Made by a program: the position numbers and the translations under genes. A stretch of 64,000 nt of DNA from positions 2,046,001-2,110,000 of the forward strand of contig JADJON010000001.1 of assembly GCA_016713765.1 (NCBI GenBank), in the 5' to 3' direction. Below, piece after piece: positions 19,951 to 27,650 of this stretch. The stretch is from Bacteroidota bacterium. GTDB taxonomy: Bacteria > Bacteroidota > Bacteroidia > AKYH767-A > 2013-40CM-41-45. Positions within the stretch are counted from its first letter, which is position 1, and each line of letters starts with the position of its first letter. Below the pieces are notes generated by a model that worked only from the letters and a program-made list of their open reading frames with translations, made no database searches and was not told the origin of the DNA.

Positions 19951-20786
19951 TGGATCAGTTTTCTCAAATACTCCAGGTTTTTCCTGTCCATATCGTCCTC
20001 CTTATCCGTTTCCAGCACTTTCGGAACGTCGGGAAATTTTTCCAGCATGCGTCGAAAACAATCCCGGCCAAGTTCACCTCGTCCAATGTGTTCGTGCCGA
20101 TCGAGTCGGCTGCCTAATCCGCCTTTCGAATCATTCAGGTGAATGGCTTTCAGTCGTTCCATGCCGACTTCCTGATCGAATTCCTTCCAACATGCCTGAA
20201 ACCCCTTTGCATCGCGTAGATCGTAACCTGCGGCGAAAGCATGGCAGGTATCAAAGCAGACGCCGAGCCGGTTGGAGCGCACAGTTTTCAATAATGTACC
20301 GAGATGACGGAATTGATACCCCATGCTGGTGCCTTGTCCTGCTGTGTTCTCGATCAGGATATGGGTTCGACAAGCGGCGGTTCGTTGCAGCACTTCCTGC
20401 AATCCTTCGGCGATCCGGGCGAGGGTGACTTCATCAGACCGACCTTGTGCGGCACCCGGATGCAGGACGCACCCCGACAAGCCAAGGGCATGACAACGGC
20501 GTACCTCACCTTCGAGGGCATCGACAGATTTCGAAAAGAGGGCAGGGTCCGCCGAACCCAGGTTAAGCAGGTACGAACAATGGGAGAAGATACGCTTGAC
20601 TCCGCTCTTCTTCCAGGCCGATTTGAATGATCGGATGGCTTCGTCCGAAAGCACTTTGTTGACCCACTGGCGCTGATTTTGGGTGAAGATCTGCATCGCG
20701 TCGATGCCGAGTGCATCCGCTTCTTCGAATGCCTTTTCCAATCCACCGGCTATCGAACAGTGTACTCCAAGCAACTGCGCTTTCAT
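19947..20786 (-). CDS. nfo: Deoxyribonuclease IV (AP endonuclease)
   Basis: Endonuclease IV cleaves 5' of abasic sites in base-excision repair, using a three-zinc site in a TIM barrel. The 279 residues match the usual length. The first motif LLGVHCSIAGG (residues 5-15) aligns with the family start, which favours the ATG at 20786 over the in-frame ATG at 20798; the 20786 start also gives a 4-nt ATGA overlap with the upstream gene. Metal ligands sit in QIFTQNQRQW, CVLHPG, LIENTAGQG, GVCFDTCHAFAAGYD, IHLNDSK and RHEHIGRGELG. It is coupled at both ends by ATGA overlaps (thioredoxin-like upstream, GNAT downstream), which suggests a small stress/repair operon. Confidence 0.96.
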   Translation of the reverse strand: MKAQLLGVHCSIAGGLEKAFEEADALGIDAMQIFTQNQRQWVNKVLSDEAIRSFKSAWKKSGVKRIFSHCSYLLNLGSADPALFSKSVDALEGEVRRCHALGLSGCVLHPGAAQGRSDEVTLARIAEGLQEVLQRTAACRTHILIENTAGQGTSMGYQFRHLGTLLKTVRSNRLGVCFDTCHAFAAGYDLRDAKGFQACWKEFDQEVGMERLKAIHLNDSKGGLGSRLDRHEHIGRGELGRDCFRRMLEKFPDVPKVLETDKEDDMDRKNLEYLRKLIQ

Positions 20787-21340
20787 GCGGTCTTCCATTT
20801 GATATTGCAGCCGATGCTGGGTCGCTGAAATTCCGGTGCGGGGCCGCCACGCAGCAATTCATCGAGCGCATGCCGAAGATCGTGCCCGGTAACCGGAAGA
20901 TCCGACTTAGGACGCGCGTCATCCAATTGACCGCGATAGTAAAGGCGACCCGAGGTATCATACACGAAAAAGTCCGGGGTGCAGGCTGCATCGAACGCGC
21001 GCGCAACCTCTTGGGTGGCGTCAAAGAGATACGGGAACGGATAACCCATTTCAACCGCGTGTTTCCTCATTTCCTCCGGGCTGTCTTGAGGATATTGCAC
21101 CGGATCGTTGGAGCTGATCGCCAGGAAGGAGATACCACGTGCGCCATACGAACGCGCGATGTTCATGAGTTCTGCTTCGATCAATTGAACATACGGACAG
21201 TGATTGCAGATAAAGGCCACTACCAGTGGCTTTCCCAGGAATTGGGAATCCTGATAGGTGCGATGGGTGACCGTATCCGGAAGTGAAAAAGCGGGGAGTG
21301 GTGTCCCCAACTCGACCATGGTGGACGGTGTGCGCGCCAT
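20783..21340 (-). CDS. Thioredoxin-like / AhpC-TSA family protein
   Basis: 185-residue cytoplasmic redoxin with no signal peptide. Features: N-terminal MVELGTPLPAFSLPDT typical of AhpC/TSA proteins, then VVAFICNHCPYVQ with a CxxC (CNHC, about residues 44-47), ISFLAISSNDP, and the late ACTPDFFVYDTSGRLYYRGQLDD. This NHCPYV subfamily is widespread and annotated as thioredoxin family; it is thought to be a thiol reductase or peroxidase. It heads the nfo operon and overlaps nfo by 4 nt. It is divergent from the tRNA-Lys gene. Confidence 0.92.
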   Translation of the reverse strand: MARTPSTMVELGTPLPAFSLPDTVTHRTYQDSQFLGKPLVVAFICNHCPYVQLIEAELMNIARSYGARGISFLAISSNDPVQYPQDSPEEMRKHAVEMGYPFPYLFDATQEVARAFDAACTPDFFVYDTSGRLYYRGQLDDARPKSDLPVTGHDLRHALDELLRGGPAPEFQRPSIGCNIKWKTA

Positions 21341-21433
21341 AAACTATTGTTAATCAGCTAATGTACCTCAGCATGAGGCAAGTGAGAAAACGAAAAAATT
21401 TTTTCCTGAAGGTCGTTTGATTTAAAAAACTGC

Positions 21434-21441
21434 TATTTTTG
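21434..21441 (+). promoter_or_regulatory. -7 element TATTTTTG for tRNA-Lys
   Basis: Exact TAnnTTTG match, 15 nt before the mature 5' end of the tRNA. A TTTG lies at 21416-21419, only 14 nt upstream, a shorter spacer than usual. Confidence 0.6.
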
Positions 21442-21456
21442 CAGCCTCTTTAAGGC

Positions 21457-21529
21457 GATTTCGTAGCTCAGTTGGTAGAGCAATACACTTTTAATGTATG
21501 GGTCCTGGGTTCGAGTCCCAGCGAAATCA
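21457..21529 (+). tRNA. trnK: tRNA-Lys (anticodon UUU)
   Basis: 73-nt cloverleaf. Acceptor stem GATTTCG (21457-21463) pairs with CGAAATC (21522-21528), discriminator A at 21529. The D arm contains AGCTCAGTTGGTAGAGC. Anticodon stem ATACA/TGTAT encloses loop CTTTTAA with anticodon TTT at 21490-21492. The T arm contains CTGGGTTCGAGTCCCAG. The 3' CCA is not encoded and must be added after transcription. Confidence 0.97.
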
Positions 21530-21530
21530 C

Positions 21531-21559
21531 AAAAAAGGCCTCCCTCCGGAGGCCTTTTT
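21531..21559. terminator. Terminator after tRNA-Lys, bidirectional
   Basis: Stem GGCCTCC/GGAGGCC (21537-21543 with 21548-21554), CTCC loop, flanked by six A on the left and TTTTT on the right. It serves the tRNA and the opposing gene ending at 21564. Confidence 0.9.
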
Positions 21560-21563
21560 GCTT

Positions 21564-22721
21564 TTACAAGATCGGGTGTCGTTGGAATGGTTTGGTCCGA
21601 TCGAACAGGTAGCGATACGTGATCAGAACCCGGCTGCGGTAGGTTCCAAGGCTTTCTGCGATCGCGACCATCTTCGGATTGAAATCTCCGATCCATTGCA
21701 TCTCGAAGTCTTCATAGAGTTTCTTGCCCTGGATCACACTCGCTCCTTCCACGATCATGAAGGAGTCGACACCTTTACCCTGGTGTTCCGGTACGATCCC
21801 GAATACGAGGCCGATGAATTTGTTCGTCTTCCTGCGCTTGAGCATCCAGACGAAACGTAGTTTTTCCAGTAACCCGAATTTGCCTTTGAACCGGCCGAAG
21901 AGCTGGTTGATGTCGGGAAGGTTTACCCACATCGCCACCGGTTCGTTCTTATAATAGACATACCAGATGGCCAGTTCATCGATGACGGGTTTCATCTTTC
22001 GGAAAAAGCCCTGGACCTGCCGGGATTCCAGTTCTTTCCCAGCGCCGTGCTTGACCCAGGCCTTGTTATAGACTGTTCTAAAATCCTCCGCATACTTTTC
22101 CAGCCGGCTCTTCCGCAGGTGCTCGGCACGATAGTCCGGATTCTCCCTGATCGCGGCATGCCTGGCATAGAATTTTTCCTGCAGCCGGTTGGCCACCTTG
22201 AGAGAGTAGCACCATTGCTGGAAGTAGATCTGGAAGCCGTACGACTCGAATAATTCCCGGTAATACGGCGGGTTGTAGTTCATCTTGTAAGGTGGCGGAT
22301 CGAATCCTTCCACGATGAGGCCCCACCAGGCATCCCGTTCGCCGAAATTGATGGGTCCGTCCATGGCCTCCATACCGCGAGCTGCCAGCCAGTCACGTGC
22401 GGTATCGAACAGCAGGTTCGCGGCTACCTGGTCGTGGATGCATTCGAAGAATCCACATCCACCGGTGGGCTGGCTTTCTTTCTTTGCCAACCGGTCGTTG
22501 ATGAAGGCGGCGATCCTGCCTATGACCTGGCCGTCGTTGTCGCGCAACAAGAACCGGGTACACTGACCATGTCGGAAAAACTTGTTCTCCTTCGGATCAA
22601 AGACGGCTTTGATGTCCTTGTCCAACGGCTGCAAGTAGTTCGGATCGCCCCGGTAAAGACGTATGGGAAAGCGGATGAACGCTTCAGCCTCCGCTGGCGT
22701 GGTGACTTCACTGATCTTCAT
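21564..22721 (-). CDS. YghO-like conserved protein with GNAT-like fold
   Basis: 385-residue cytoplasmic protein of a family conserved across Bacteroidota and present as YghO in enterobacteria. Recognisable stretches: FPIRLYRGDPNYLQPLD near the N-terminus, AFINDRLA, GFFECIHD, the highly conserved MDGPINFGERDAWWGL, and NYNPPYYRELFESYGF. The C-terminal half contains GLVFGIVPEHQGKGVDSFM, a GNAT-type acetyl-CoA-binding signature. The enzymatic role is unknown. Its promoter element lies 6 nt upstream, and a strong dnaA terminator separates it from dnaA on the same strand. Confidence 0.85.
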   Translation of the reverse strand: MKISEVTTPAEAEAFIRFPIRLYRGDPNYLQPLDKDIKAVFDPKENKFFRHGQCTRFLLRDNDGQVIGRIAAFINDRLAKKESQPTGGCGFFECIHDQVAANLLFDTARDWLAARGMEAMDGPINFGERDAWWGLIVEGFDPPPYKMNYNPPYYRELFESYGFQIYFQQWCYSLKVANRLQEKFYARHAAIRENPDYRAEHLRKSRLEKYAEDFRTVYNKAWVKHGAGKELESRQVQGFFRKMKPVIDELAIWYVYYKNEPVAMWVNLPDINQLFGRFKGKFGLLEKLRFVWMLKRRKTNKFIGLVFGIVPEHQGKGVDSFMIVEGASVIQGKKLYEDFEMQWIGDFNPKMVAIAESLGTYRSRVLITYRYLFDRTKPFQRHPIL

Positions 22722-22727
22722 CGGGTG

Positions 22728-22735
22728 CGAATGTA
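22728..22735 (-). promoter_or_regulatory. -7-like element TACATTCG abutting the YghO-like gene
   Basis: On the minus strand TACATTCG (one change from TAnnTTTG) ends 6 nt before the ATG at 22721, again predicting a leaderless or near-leaderless mRNA. Confidence 0.4.
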
Positions 22736-22756
22736 GGAAATGGAGGGGAGCGGTGT

Positions 22757-22791
22757 AAAAACGAACCGCCCCGGAATAAATCCCGGGGCGG
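22757..22791 (-). terminator. dnaA terminator
   Basis: Perfect 9-bp GC-rich stem (22766-22774 with 22783-22791, CCGCCCCGG/CCGGGGCGG), 8-nt loop; on the minus strand it is followed by TTCG and TTTTT. Confidence 0.88.
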
Positions 22792-22816
22792 CCGCTGGTC
22801 GTTGGTTAAACGAGGA

Positions 22817-24247
22817 TCATTTTGCGTTGATGGCAATCTTCTTTTGAAGTTCCATTACGCTGGCTTTGAATTTCTTGTCGGTTTCGATGAGGTTGTTGAC
22901 TGTACGGCAGGCGTGCAGGACCGTGGCGTGGTCCTTTCCGCCACAGTGGGCGCCGATGCTGCTCAGGGACGATTTCGTCATGTTCTTGGCAAAGTACATG
23001 GCGATCTGGCGGGCCTGAACGACCTGGCGCTTGCGGGTCTTCGACTTGAGCATCTCGATGGGCAGGTCGAAATAATCGCAGACGATCTTCTGGATGTAGT
23101 CGATCGAGACTTCGTGCGTGGTGTTCTTGACGAACTTGTCGATCATCTGCTTGGCGAGCTCCAGCGTAACCGACTTCTTGTTAAGCGAAGCCTGGGCGAG
23201 GATCGAGATCAGGGCGCCTTCCAATTCGCGTACGTTCGAGGTGATGCTGTAAGCGATGTACTCGACAATCTCTTTCGGCAATTCAATGCCGTCCTGGTAC
23301 ATCTTCCGGTTGAGGATGGAAATCCGGGTTTCCAGGTCAGGCATCTGCAGATCGGCCGCAAGACCCCACTTGAACCGGCTCAGCAGGCGCTGCTCCATTC
23401 CCTGGAGATCGACCGGCGCCTTGTCCGATGTGAGGATGATTTGCTTCCCGGTTTGGTGCAAATGATTGAAGATGTGGAAGAAGACATCCTGGGTTTTTTC
23501 CTTGCCGGCAAGGAACTGGATATCGTCGATGATCAGTACATCCATCATCTGGTAGAAATGGACGAAATCGTTCTGTTCGTTGTTGCGGACGGCGTCGATG
23601 AACTGCAGGGTGAACTTCTCACTTGTCACATACAGTACGGTCTTCCCGGGATGGCTGTTCTTGATCTCGATACCGATGGCGTGCGCCAGGTGGGTCTTGC
23701 CCATTCCGACGCCACCATATATAAGGAGTGGGTTGAAAGCGGTTCCGCCGGGTTTGCCGGCAACCGCGTATCCGGCCGAACGGGCCAGACGGTTGCAATC
23801 GCCCTCGACGAAATTCTCAAAGGTGTAATTCGGATTGAGTTGGGACTCCACATTCACCTTCTTCAATCCGGGGATGATGAAGGGATTGCGGATCGTGCTG
23901 CTCACGTTCACCGGAACACTGACCGGAGAATTCTTCAGGTCACCGGAGGTCTTGGTCGGGATGCGCACGGTGTAAGGCTTTTCAGCCACGGCGTGTTCCA
24001 TCACAATGCTGTACTCCAGTCGACCCTCGGGTCCAAGTTGCTGGCGGATGACTTTCTTGATCAGGGTGATATAGTGCTCTTCAAGCCATTCGTAGAAAAA
24101 CTGGCTCGGAACTTCAATGGTCAGAACCTTGCCGTCCAGACGGATCGGCTTGATCGGTTCGAACCACGTCTTGAAGCTTTGCGGGCTGACGTTGTCCTTA
24201 ATGATCTGCAGGCATTTTTTCCAAACACTCTCGCAGGTTTTCTCCAT
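22817..24247 (-). CDS. dnaA: Chromosomal replication initiator DnaA
   Basis: AAA+ protein that binds oriC and opens it, 476 residues, normal length. Domain I (1-90: VWKKCLQIIKDNVSPQSFKTWF) mediates self-association and helicase loading; about 95-135 is a variable linker. Domain III has Walker A GGVGMGKT (178-185), Walker B VLIIDD (237-242), LTSDKAP and RLLSRFKWGL. Domain IV ends with the DnaA signature GGKDHATVLHACRTV (about 437-451). An AGAGGAGA sequence 5 nt before the ATG is a good Shine-Dalgarno, rare in this phylum. No dnaN, recF or gyrB neighbour is present, as often in Bacteroidota. It has its own terminator. Confidence 0.98.
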   Translation of the reverse strand: MEKTCESVWKKCLQIIKDNVSPQSFKTWFEPIKPIRLDGKVLTIEVPSQFFYEWLEEHYITLIKKVIRQQLGPEGRLEYSIVMEHAVAEKPYTVRIPTKTSGDLKNSPVSVPVNVSSTIRNPFIIPGLKKVNVESQLNPNYTFENFVEGDCNRLARSAGYAVAGKPGGTAFNPLLIYGGVGMGKTHLAHAIGIEIKNSHPGKTVLYVTSEKFTLQFIDAVRNNEQNDFVHFYQMMDVLIIDDIQFLAGKEKTQDVFFHIFNHLHQTGKQIILTSDKAPVDLQGMEQRLLSRFKWGLAADLQMPDLETRISILNRKMYQDGIELPKEIVEYIAYSITSNVRELEGALISILAQASLNKKSVTLELAKQMIDKFVKNTTHEVSIDYIQKIVCDYFDLPIEMLKSKTRKRQVVQARQIAMYFAKNMTKSSLSSIGAHCGGKDHATVLHACRTVNNLIETDKKFKASVMELQKKIAINAK

Positions 24248-24425
24248 AGTGGTCTCCTCTAAGAAAAGTGGTTTTTGTGTGGTGCGTAAAATCGAATCCG
24301 TCGTGATGTGCCGCCGTTAAGCGGGTAATGCGTTTCGTGTGTTCTTGTCCCGTTCGTTTCGTTCTCTGTTTCCCGTGACGAAAATAACGTAACAAAGGTT
24401 TGTAGAAAAACTATTTAAAAAAAAT
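24248..24425 (-). promoter_or_regulatory. dnaA leader with SD, -7-like element and AT-rich tract
   Basis: 178 bp upstream of dnaA. Reading the minus strand: an A/T tract next to the metallophosphatase gene end (24410-24425), a TATTTTCG -7-like element (24379-24386), about 115 nt of leader, then the Shine-Dalgarno AGAGGAGA (24253-24260) and ATG. I find no copy of the DnaA box TTATNCACA in it, so there is no positive evidence that it is oriC. Confidence 0.45.
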
Positions 24426-25397
24426 TTATGCTCCTATTGTGTAATCAGAAAGTTTTACTTGTCCGCCGAGGAGCGAACTTTTCTTTCGATCACGATCAAA
24501 GAAGTAGTCGATTCTCCCGAGACGAATGCCGGCCCATCCGACTTGTGCTACATGCACGGTCTTCCCGGCTTTGTTCGACAATTGTACCGGCTCGTCGAGG
24601 AATGTATGCGTGTGTCCGCCGATGATCAGGTCAATGCTCGAGGTTTCTTCGGCCAGTATGATATCGGAGACTTTCTTTTCCTTGTAACGGTAACCCAAAT
24701 GCGACAACGCGATCACGAGGTCGCATTTTTCATCGTGTTTTAATCGCCGGGCTGTTTGCTCGGCAATCGACACTGGATCCAGGTAGCGTGCGTTCCCATA
24801 CATCCGCGCGTCAACCAGTCCCTGCAGTTCGATGCCGATACCCAGTACGCCGATCTTTAATCCTCCGCGCCTGAAAATTTTGTAGGGGAGTACCCGTCCG
24901 TTCAACGGCGTGTCCTGTAGCTCGTAATTCGCGTTCAGGAACGGAAACCTGGCATCCTGTTCGATGCGTTCCCGCAAATTGTCGATGCCGCCATCGAAAT
25001 CGTGATTGCCGATCGTGACGGCATCATACCCCATTTCACTCATGAGTTGCAGTTCAAGTGCTCCTTTATATAGGTTGAAATAGGGCGTACCCTGAAAAAT
25101 ATCGCCGGCATCCAGCAGCAGTACGTACGATTCCTCTGAACGGATCTGCCGCAACAATGCTGACCTGCGCGCGAAACCGCCCAACCCCGGATACTTGGGG
25201 TCATTGTCCGGAAACGGATCGATCCGGCTATGGACGTCATTGGTGTGCAGGATGGTTAATTTGATCGAATCGGTCCGTGCAAAAGCGGGCACCGGTATCA
25301 TGCCGGCAGCGATCAACGCGGCCGTTCCGCTGGCATAGCGCAGAAAACTCCGCCTGGAAACCAGGCCGGATGTGTGTCGGGAAGGGTTATTCTGCAT
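24426..25397 (-). CDS. Exported metallophosphatase (5'-nucleotidase N-terminal domain)
   Basis: 323 residues from the ATG at 25397. The frame continues to 25475, but that part overlaps the upstream gene and the N-terminus at 25397 reads straight into a Tat-type signal: SRRSFLRYASGTAALIAAG, with the twin arginines at about 16-17. The mature part is the calcineurin-like domain of 5'-nucleotidases: LTILHTNDVHSRI, LLLDAGDIFQGTPYF, VTIGNHDFDGG and later LIIGGHTHTF. It lacks the 5'-nucleotidase C-terminal domain, which is supplied by the gene immediately upstream. The two reading frames overlap by 11 bp, so they are coupled. Probable role: hydrolysis of extracellular nucleotides. Confidence 0.9.
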   Translation of the reverse strand: MQNNPSRHTSGLVSRRSFLRYASGTAALIAAGMIPVPAFARTDSIKLTILHTNDVHSRIDPFPDNDPKYPGLGGFARRSALLRQIRSEESYVLLLDAGDIFQGTPYFNLYKGALELQLMSEMGYDAVTIGNHDFDGGIDNLRERIEQDARFPFLNANYELQDTPLNGRVLPYKIFRRGGLKIGVLGIGIELQGLVDARMYGNARYLDPVSIAEQTARRLKHDEKCDLVIALSHLGYRYKEKKVSDIILAEETSSIDLIIGGHTHTFLDEPVQLSNKAGKTVHVAQVGWAGIRLGRIDYFFDRDRKKSSLLGGQVKLSDYTIGA

Positions 25398-26136
25398 GTT
25401 GGATCCTTCCATCGAGTGTGACAACAAGCGTTTGGCGCTGCTGTCCGAGTTTTTCCAGGCGCTGTACGATCGCATCTCGTACCCGAAGCCTCAGTTCTTC
25501 TTTTCTCAAAGCGTCCGCAAAGGCAGTATAACGATCGCCGCCGTTCGCCAGATAATCGGACGTTAACACCCGGTAGGTTCGGCTGGTGTCCAGGGGTTCG
25601 CCGCCGATCCGGACGGAGTCCGCCAGGTTGCTGCTGATCAACATCCGAAGGCCCGAAACCGGAGCGCCACCGGTGGAAGCAACATGGTTTAACAGTTCCA
25701 GCAACTTGCTCCCGCGAAGTGTTATGACGACCAATTCATTGTCAAACGGCATGAGCTCGTACACATCTCCGAGCGTTATCGCACCCATCGGAAGCGAACG
25801 TCGCAATCCTCCGTGATTGAATAGAGCAAGGTCGATCGTTTCCCGGGTTAGTGCTGCAGCTTCCTGCATACAGGCATCGGCCACGAAATCGCCGAGCTTA
25901 CCTTCCGGCTGCTTCTTTTCCAACGGTTGGGCCGATTCGGCCAAGACCCGCGCCATCGACCTGTTCAAACTGTCCCGATACGGAGCGATCCGTCCTTCGA
26001 TCTTCGGATCCTGCGTTGTGTAGGTGCTGTCACTGAAAACATATTCCTGCAACTGCACGTGCTGCAAGGCAGGACGGGAACAGGCCCAACCGCTCAGCAG
26101 GAATAACGAAAACAATAACCTTCCGGAACGCAGCAT
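25387..26136 (-). CDS. 5'-nucleotidase C-terminal-domain lipoprotein
   Basis: 249 residues from the ATG at 26136, chosen because it begins the lipoprotein signal MLRSGRLLFSLFLLSGWAC (lipobox SGWAC); upstream in-frame codons to 26244 have no signal character. The body is the substrate-binding 5'-nucleotidase C-terminal domain: LGDFVADACMQEA, DLALFNHGGLRRSLP, ITLGDVYELMPFDNELVVITLRG, and YRVLTSDYLANGGDRY. In ordinary UshA-type enzymes this domain is fused behind the metallophosphatase; here it is a separate, membrane-anchored gene placed first, with the catalytic half encoded next and overlapping by 11 bp. The two probably form a heterodimer in the envelope. Confidence 0.9.
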   Translation of the reverse strand: MLRSGRLLFSLFLLSGWACSRPALQHVQLQEYVFSDSTYTTQDPKIEGRIAPYRDSLNRSMARVLAESAQPLEKKQPEGKLGDFVADACMQEAAALTRETIDLALFNHGGLRRSLPMGAITLGDVYELMPFDNELVVITLRGSKLLELLNHVASTGGAPVSGLRMLISSNLADSVRIGGEPLDTSRTYRVLTSDYLANGGDRYTAFADALRKEELRLRVRDAIVQRLEKLGQQRQTLVVTLDGRIQHAE

Positions 26137-26303
26137 GACGTGAAGCCGGTGATGGGTGGTGAATGGATGAACTGAAAGGAATCTGACGGACGAAAAACGC
26201 GAAGAGTAGGAAGGGCGCGCCCGCTGCGGGATTCCGTCATACAAGTATAGGAAAAAATGTAGTCGTTGTTACCTTCGTCGCTCGCTACAGGATTTTCTTT
26301 CCG

Positions 26304-26711
26304 ATGTACCAGCACGAAACCAGCTTCCGCGTCCGATATGGTGAGACCGATCGGATGGGATATGTCTATTACGGCAACTATGCCACTTATTACGAAGTCG
26401 GGCGTGTGGAGGCCTTGCGCAGCCTGGGTTTCAGCTATCGTTCGCTCGAAGATAGCGGTGTCCTGCTGCCGGTTTCCGACTTTTCAGTCCGGTACCGAAG
26501 GCCTGCTTATTATGATGACCTGTTGGTGCTCACGACCCGGATCGTATCGCTTTCTGGTGTCCGGTTGCGCTTTCTATACGAACTGCGGAATGAGGCAGGC
26601 GATCTGCTGAATGAGGCGGAAACTACCTTGGTTTTCGTGAGCAAGGCTACGGGTCGACCCTGTCAGCCCCCGGACGCTTTGCTCCTTGCTTTGAAGAAGT
26701 TCCTTCCTTAA
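26304..26711 (+). CDS. YbgC/FadM-type acyl-CoA thioesterase
   Basis: 135-residue hot-dog-fold thioesterase. The family signature RVRYGETDRMGYVYYGNYATYYEVGRVE spans about residues 9-36, with Asp16 in the position of the catalytic aspartate, then LLPVSDFSVRYRRPAYYDDLL. It hydrolyses short- or medium-chain acyl-CoAs; in Gram-negative bacteria a relative associates with Tol-Pal and phospholipid synthesis. A TACCTTCG element (26270-26277) 26 nt upstream may be its promoter. It converges on the peptidase gene with a 3-bp gap. Confidence 0.93.
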   Translation: MYQHETSFRVRYGETDRMGYVYYGNYATYYEVGRVEALRSLGFSYRSLEDSGVLLPVSDFSVRYRRPAYYDDLLVLTTRIVSLSGVRLRFLYELRNEAGDLLNEAETTLVFVSKATGRPCQPPDALLLALKKFLP

Positions 26712-26714
26712 GAC

Positions 26715-27638
26715 TCACAAGCGATCCATCAGGTATCGGTACAACTCGAGGTTCCCGAGAATGTCCGCTTTGTGCACCTTTTCCTTCGGGCTGTGGACGT
26801 TTTCTTCCGGCGGACCGATGAAACACCAGTCGATGGGGTAGGGTTGCTTCTGTAGTTCCGTTCCATCACTTCCGCCGGCTCCTTCGACTTCCCGCTGATA
26901 GGGTAGGCCGCTGGCTTCCGCCATCGACAGGATCCTATCGACAAAGCGTCGACGCGGCAGTCCGGAATCCCGAAGAGAGATTACAGGCCCTTTTCCTGCT
27001 GGTACGCCTTCCGTTACCCAGGTGACATCCGAAATCAGGGCCTGCCGGATGCCGTAACGTTCCCAGAGAAAACGGGCGAGATATGGAACACTTCCGCCAC
27101 CGTGTTCTTCCCAGCACGAAAATACCACGGCTCCATGCTCCAGGGTCTCGCATAGCCGAAGTGCATTCCAAACGCCTAAGCGATTATCCATGTAACAGCA
27201 TTGTACCGATACTTCGTCTTCGATCCATTTCGGTTTGAACGTCAGGTCAGTACCGCGGTCCAGTTCTCGTGTTGCTGCATAGTGCCAGTGACTTTCATCG
27301 TCAACCTGAACCGTACAGGTAATCGCTCCCTCCCAATCGTGTCCGACCAATTCTGTTCCGCTTTCAAAATGTGGGCTTCCAATCCTCACCAATTGCCGGT
27401 TATATCGGACGGTGAAACCGATCGAATCAATATGGGCAAAGACGGCTGTTCGTGGCTTTCCAAATACCAGTAACAGGCAATCCTGAAAGTCTTCGCCGGC
27501 AAAGACCGCCGGCTGATGCTTCCAACGATGCCCGTGCTCGTGGATATAGGCCAGCAGGAATTCGGTCATCGCGCCTTCATTTCCGGAAGGAGCATGGATG
27601 GAGCAGAGTTTTTTCAGGAGTGCAAAGGATTCCTGCAT
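26715..27638 (-). CDS. M42-like metallopeptidase
   Basis: 307-residue cytoplasmic protein resembling M42/M20 aminopeptidases: LCSIHAPSGNEGAMTEFL at the N-terminus, VFAHIDSIGF (first zinc His and Asp), CCYMDNRLGVWNAL (bridging Asp), VFSCWEEHGGGSVPY (Glu-Glu), LISDVTWV, and the terminal HSPKEKVHKADI with the last His. The metal-binding set appears complete, although the usual dodecamer-forming segment is short. It starts 12 bp after ribD on the same strand, so the two share a transcript; the reason for that pairing is not obvious. Confidence 0.85.
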   Translation of the reverse strand: MQESFALLKKLCSIHAPSGNEGAMTEFLLAYIHEHGHRWKHQPAVFAGEDFQDCLLLVFGKPRTAVFAHIDSIGFTVRYNRQLVRIGSPHFESGTELVGHDWEGAITCTVQVDDESHWHYAATRELDRGTDLTFKPKWIEDEVSVQCCYMDNRLGVWNALRLCETLEHGAVVFSCWEEHGGGSVPYLARFLWERYGIRQALISDVTWVTEGVPAGKGPVISLRDSGLPRRRFVDRILSMAEASGLPYQREVEGAGGSDGTELQKQPYPIDWCFIGPPEENVHSPKEKVHKADILGNLELYRYLMDRL

Positions 27639-27650
27639 ACGGTGTCTTTT

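Noticed and set aside
22802..24262. 486-residue open frame on the plus strand
   Set aside because: Fully antisense to dnaA and without any recognisable motif.
24248..24425. Origin of replication next to dnaA
   Set aside because: AT-rich tract present, but no TTATNCACA boxes found and no dnaN/gyrB neighbourhood; GC-skew of the whole chromosome would be needed.
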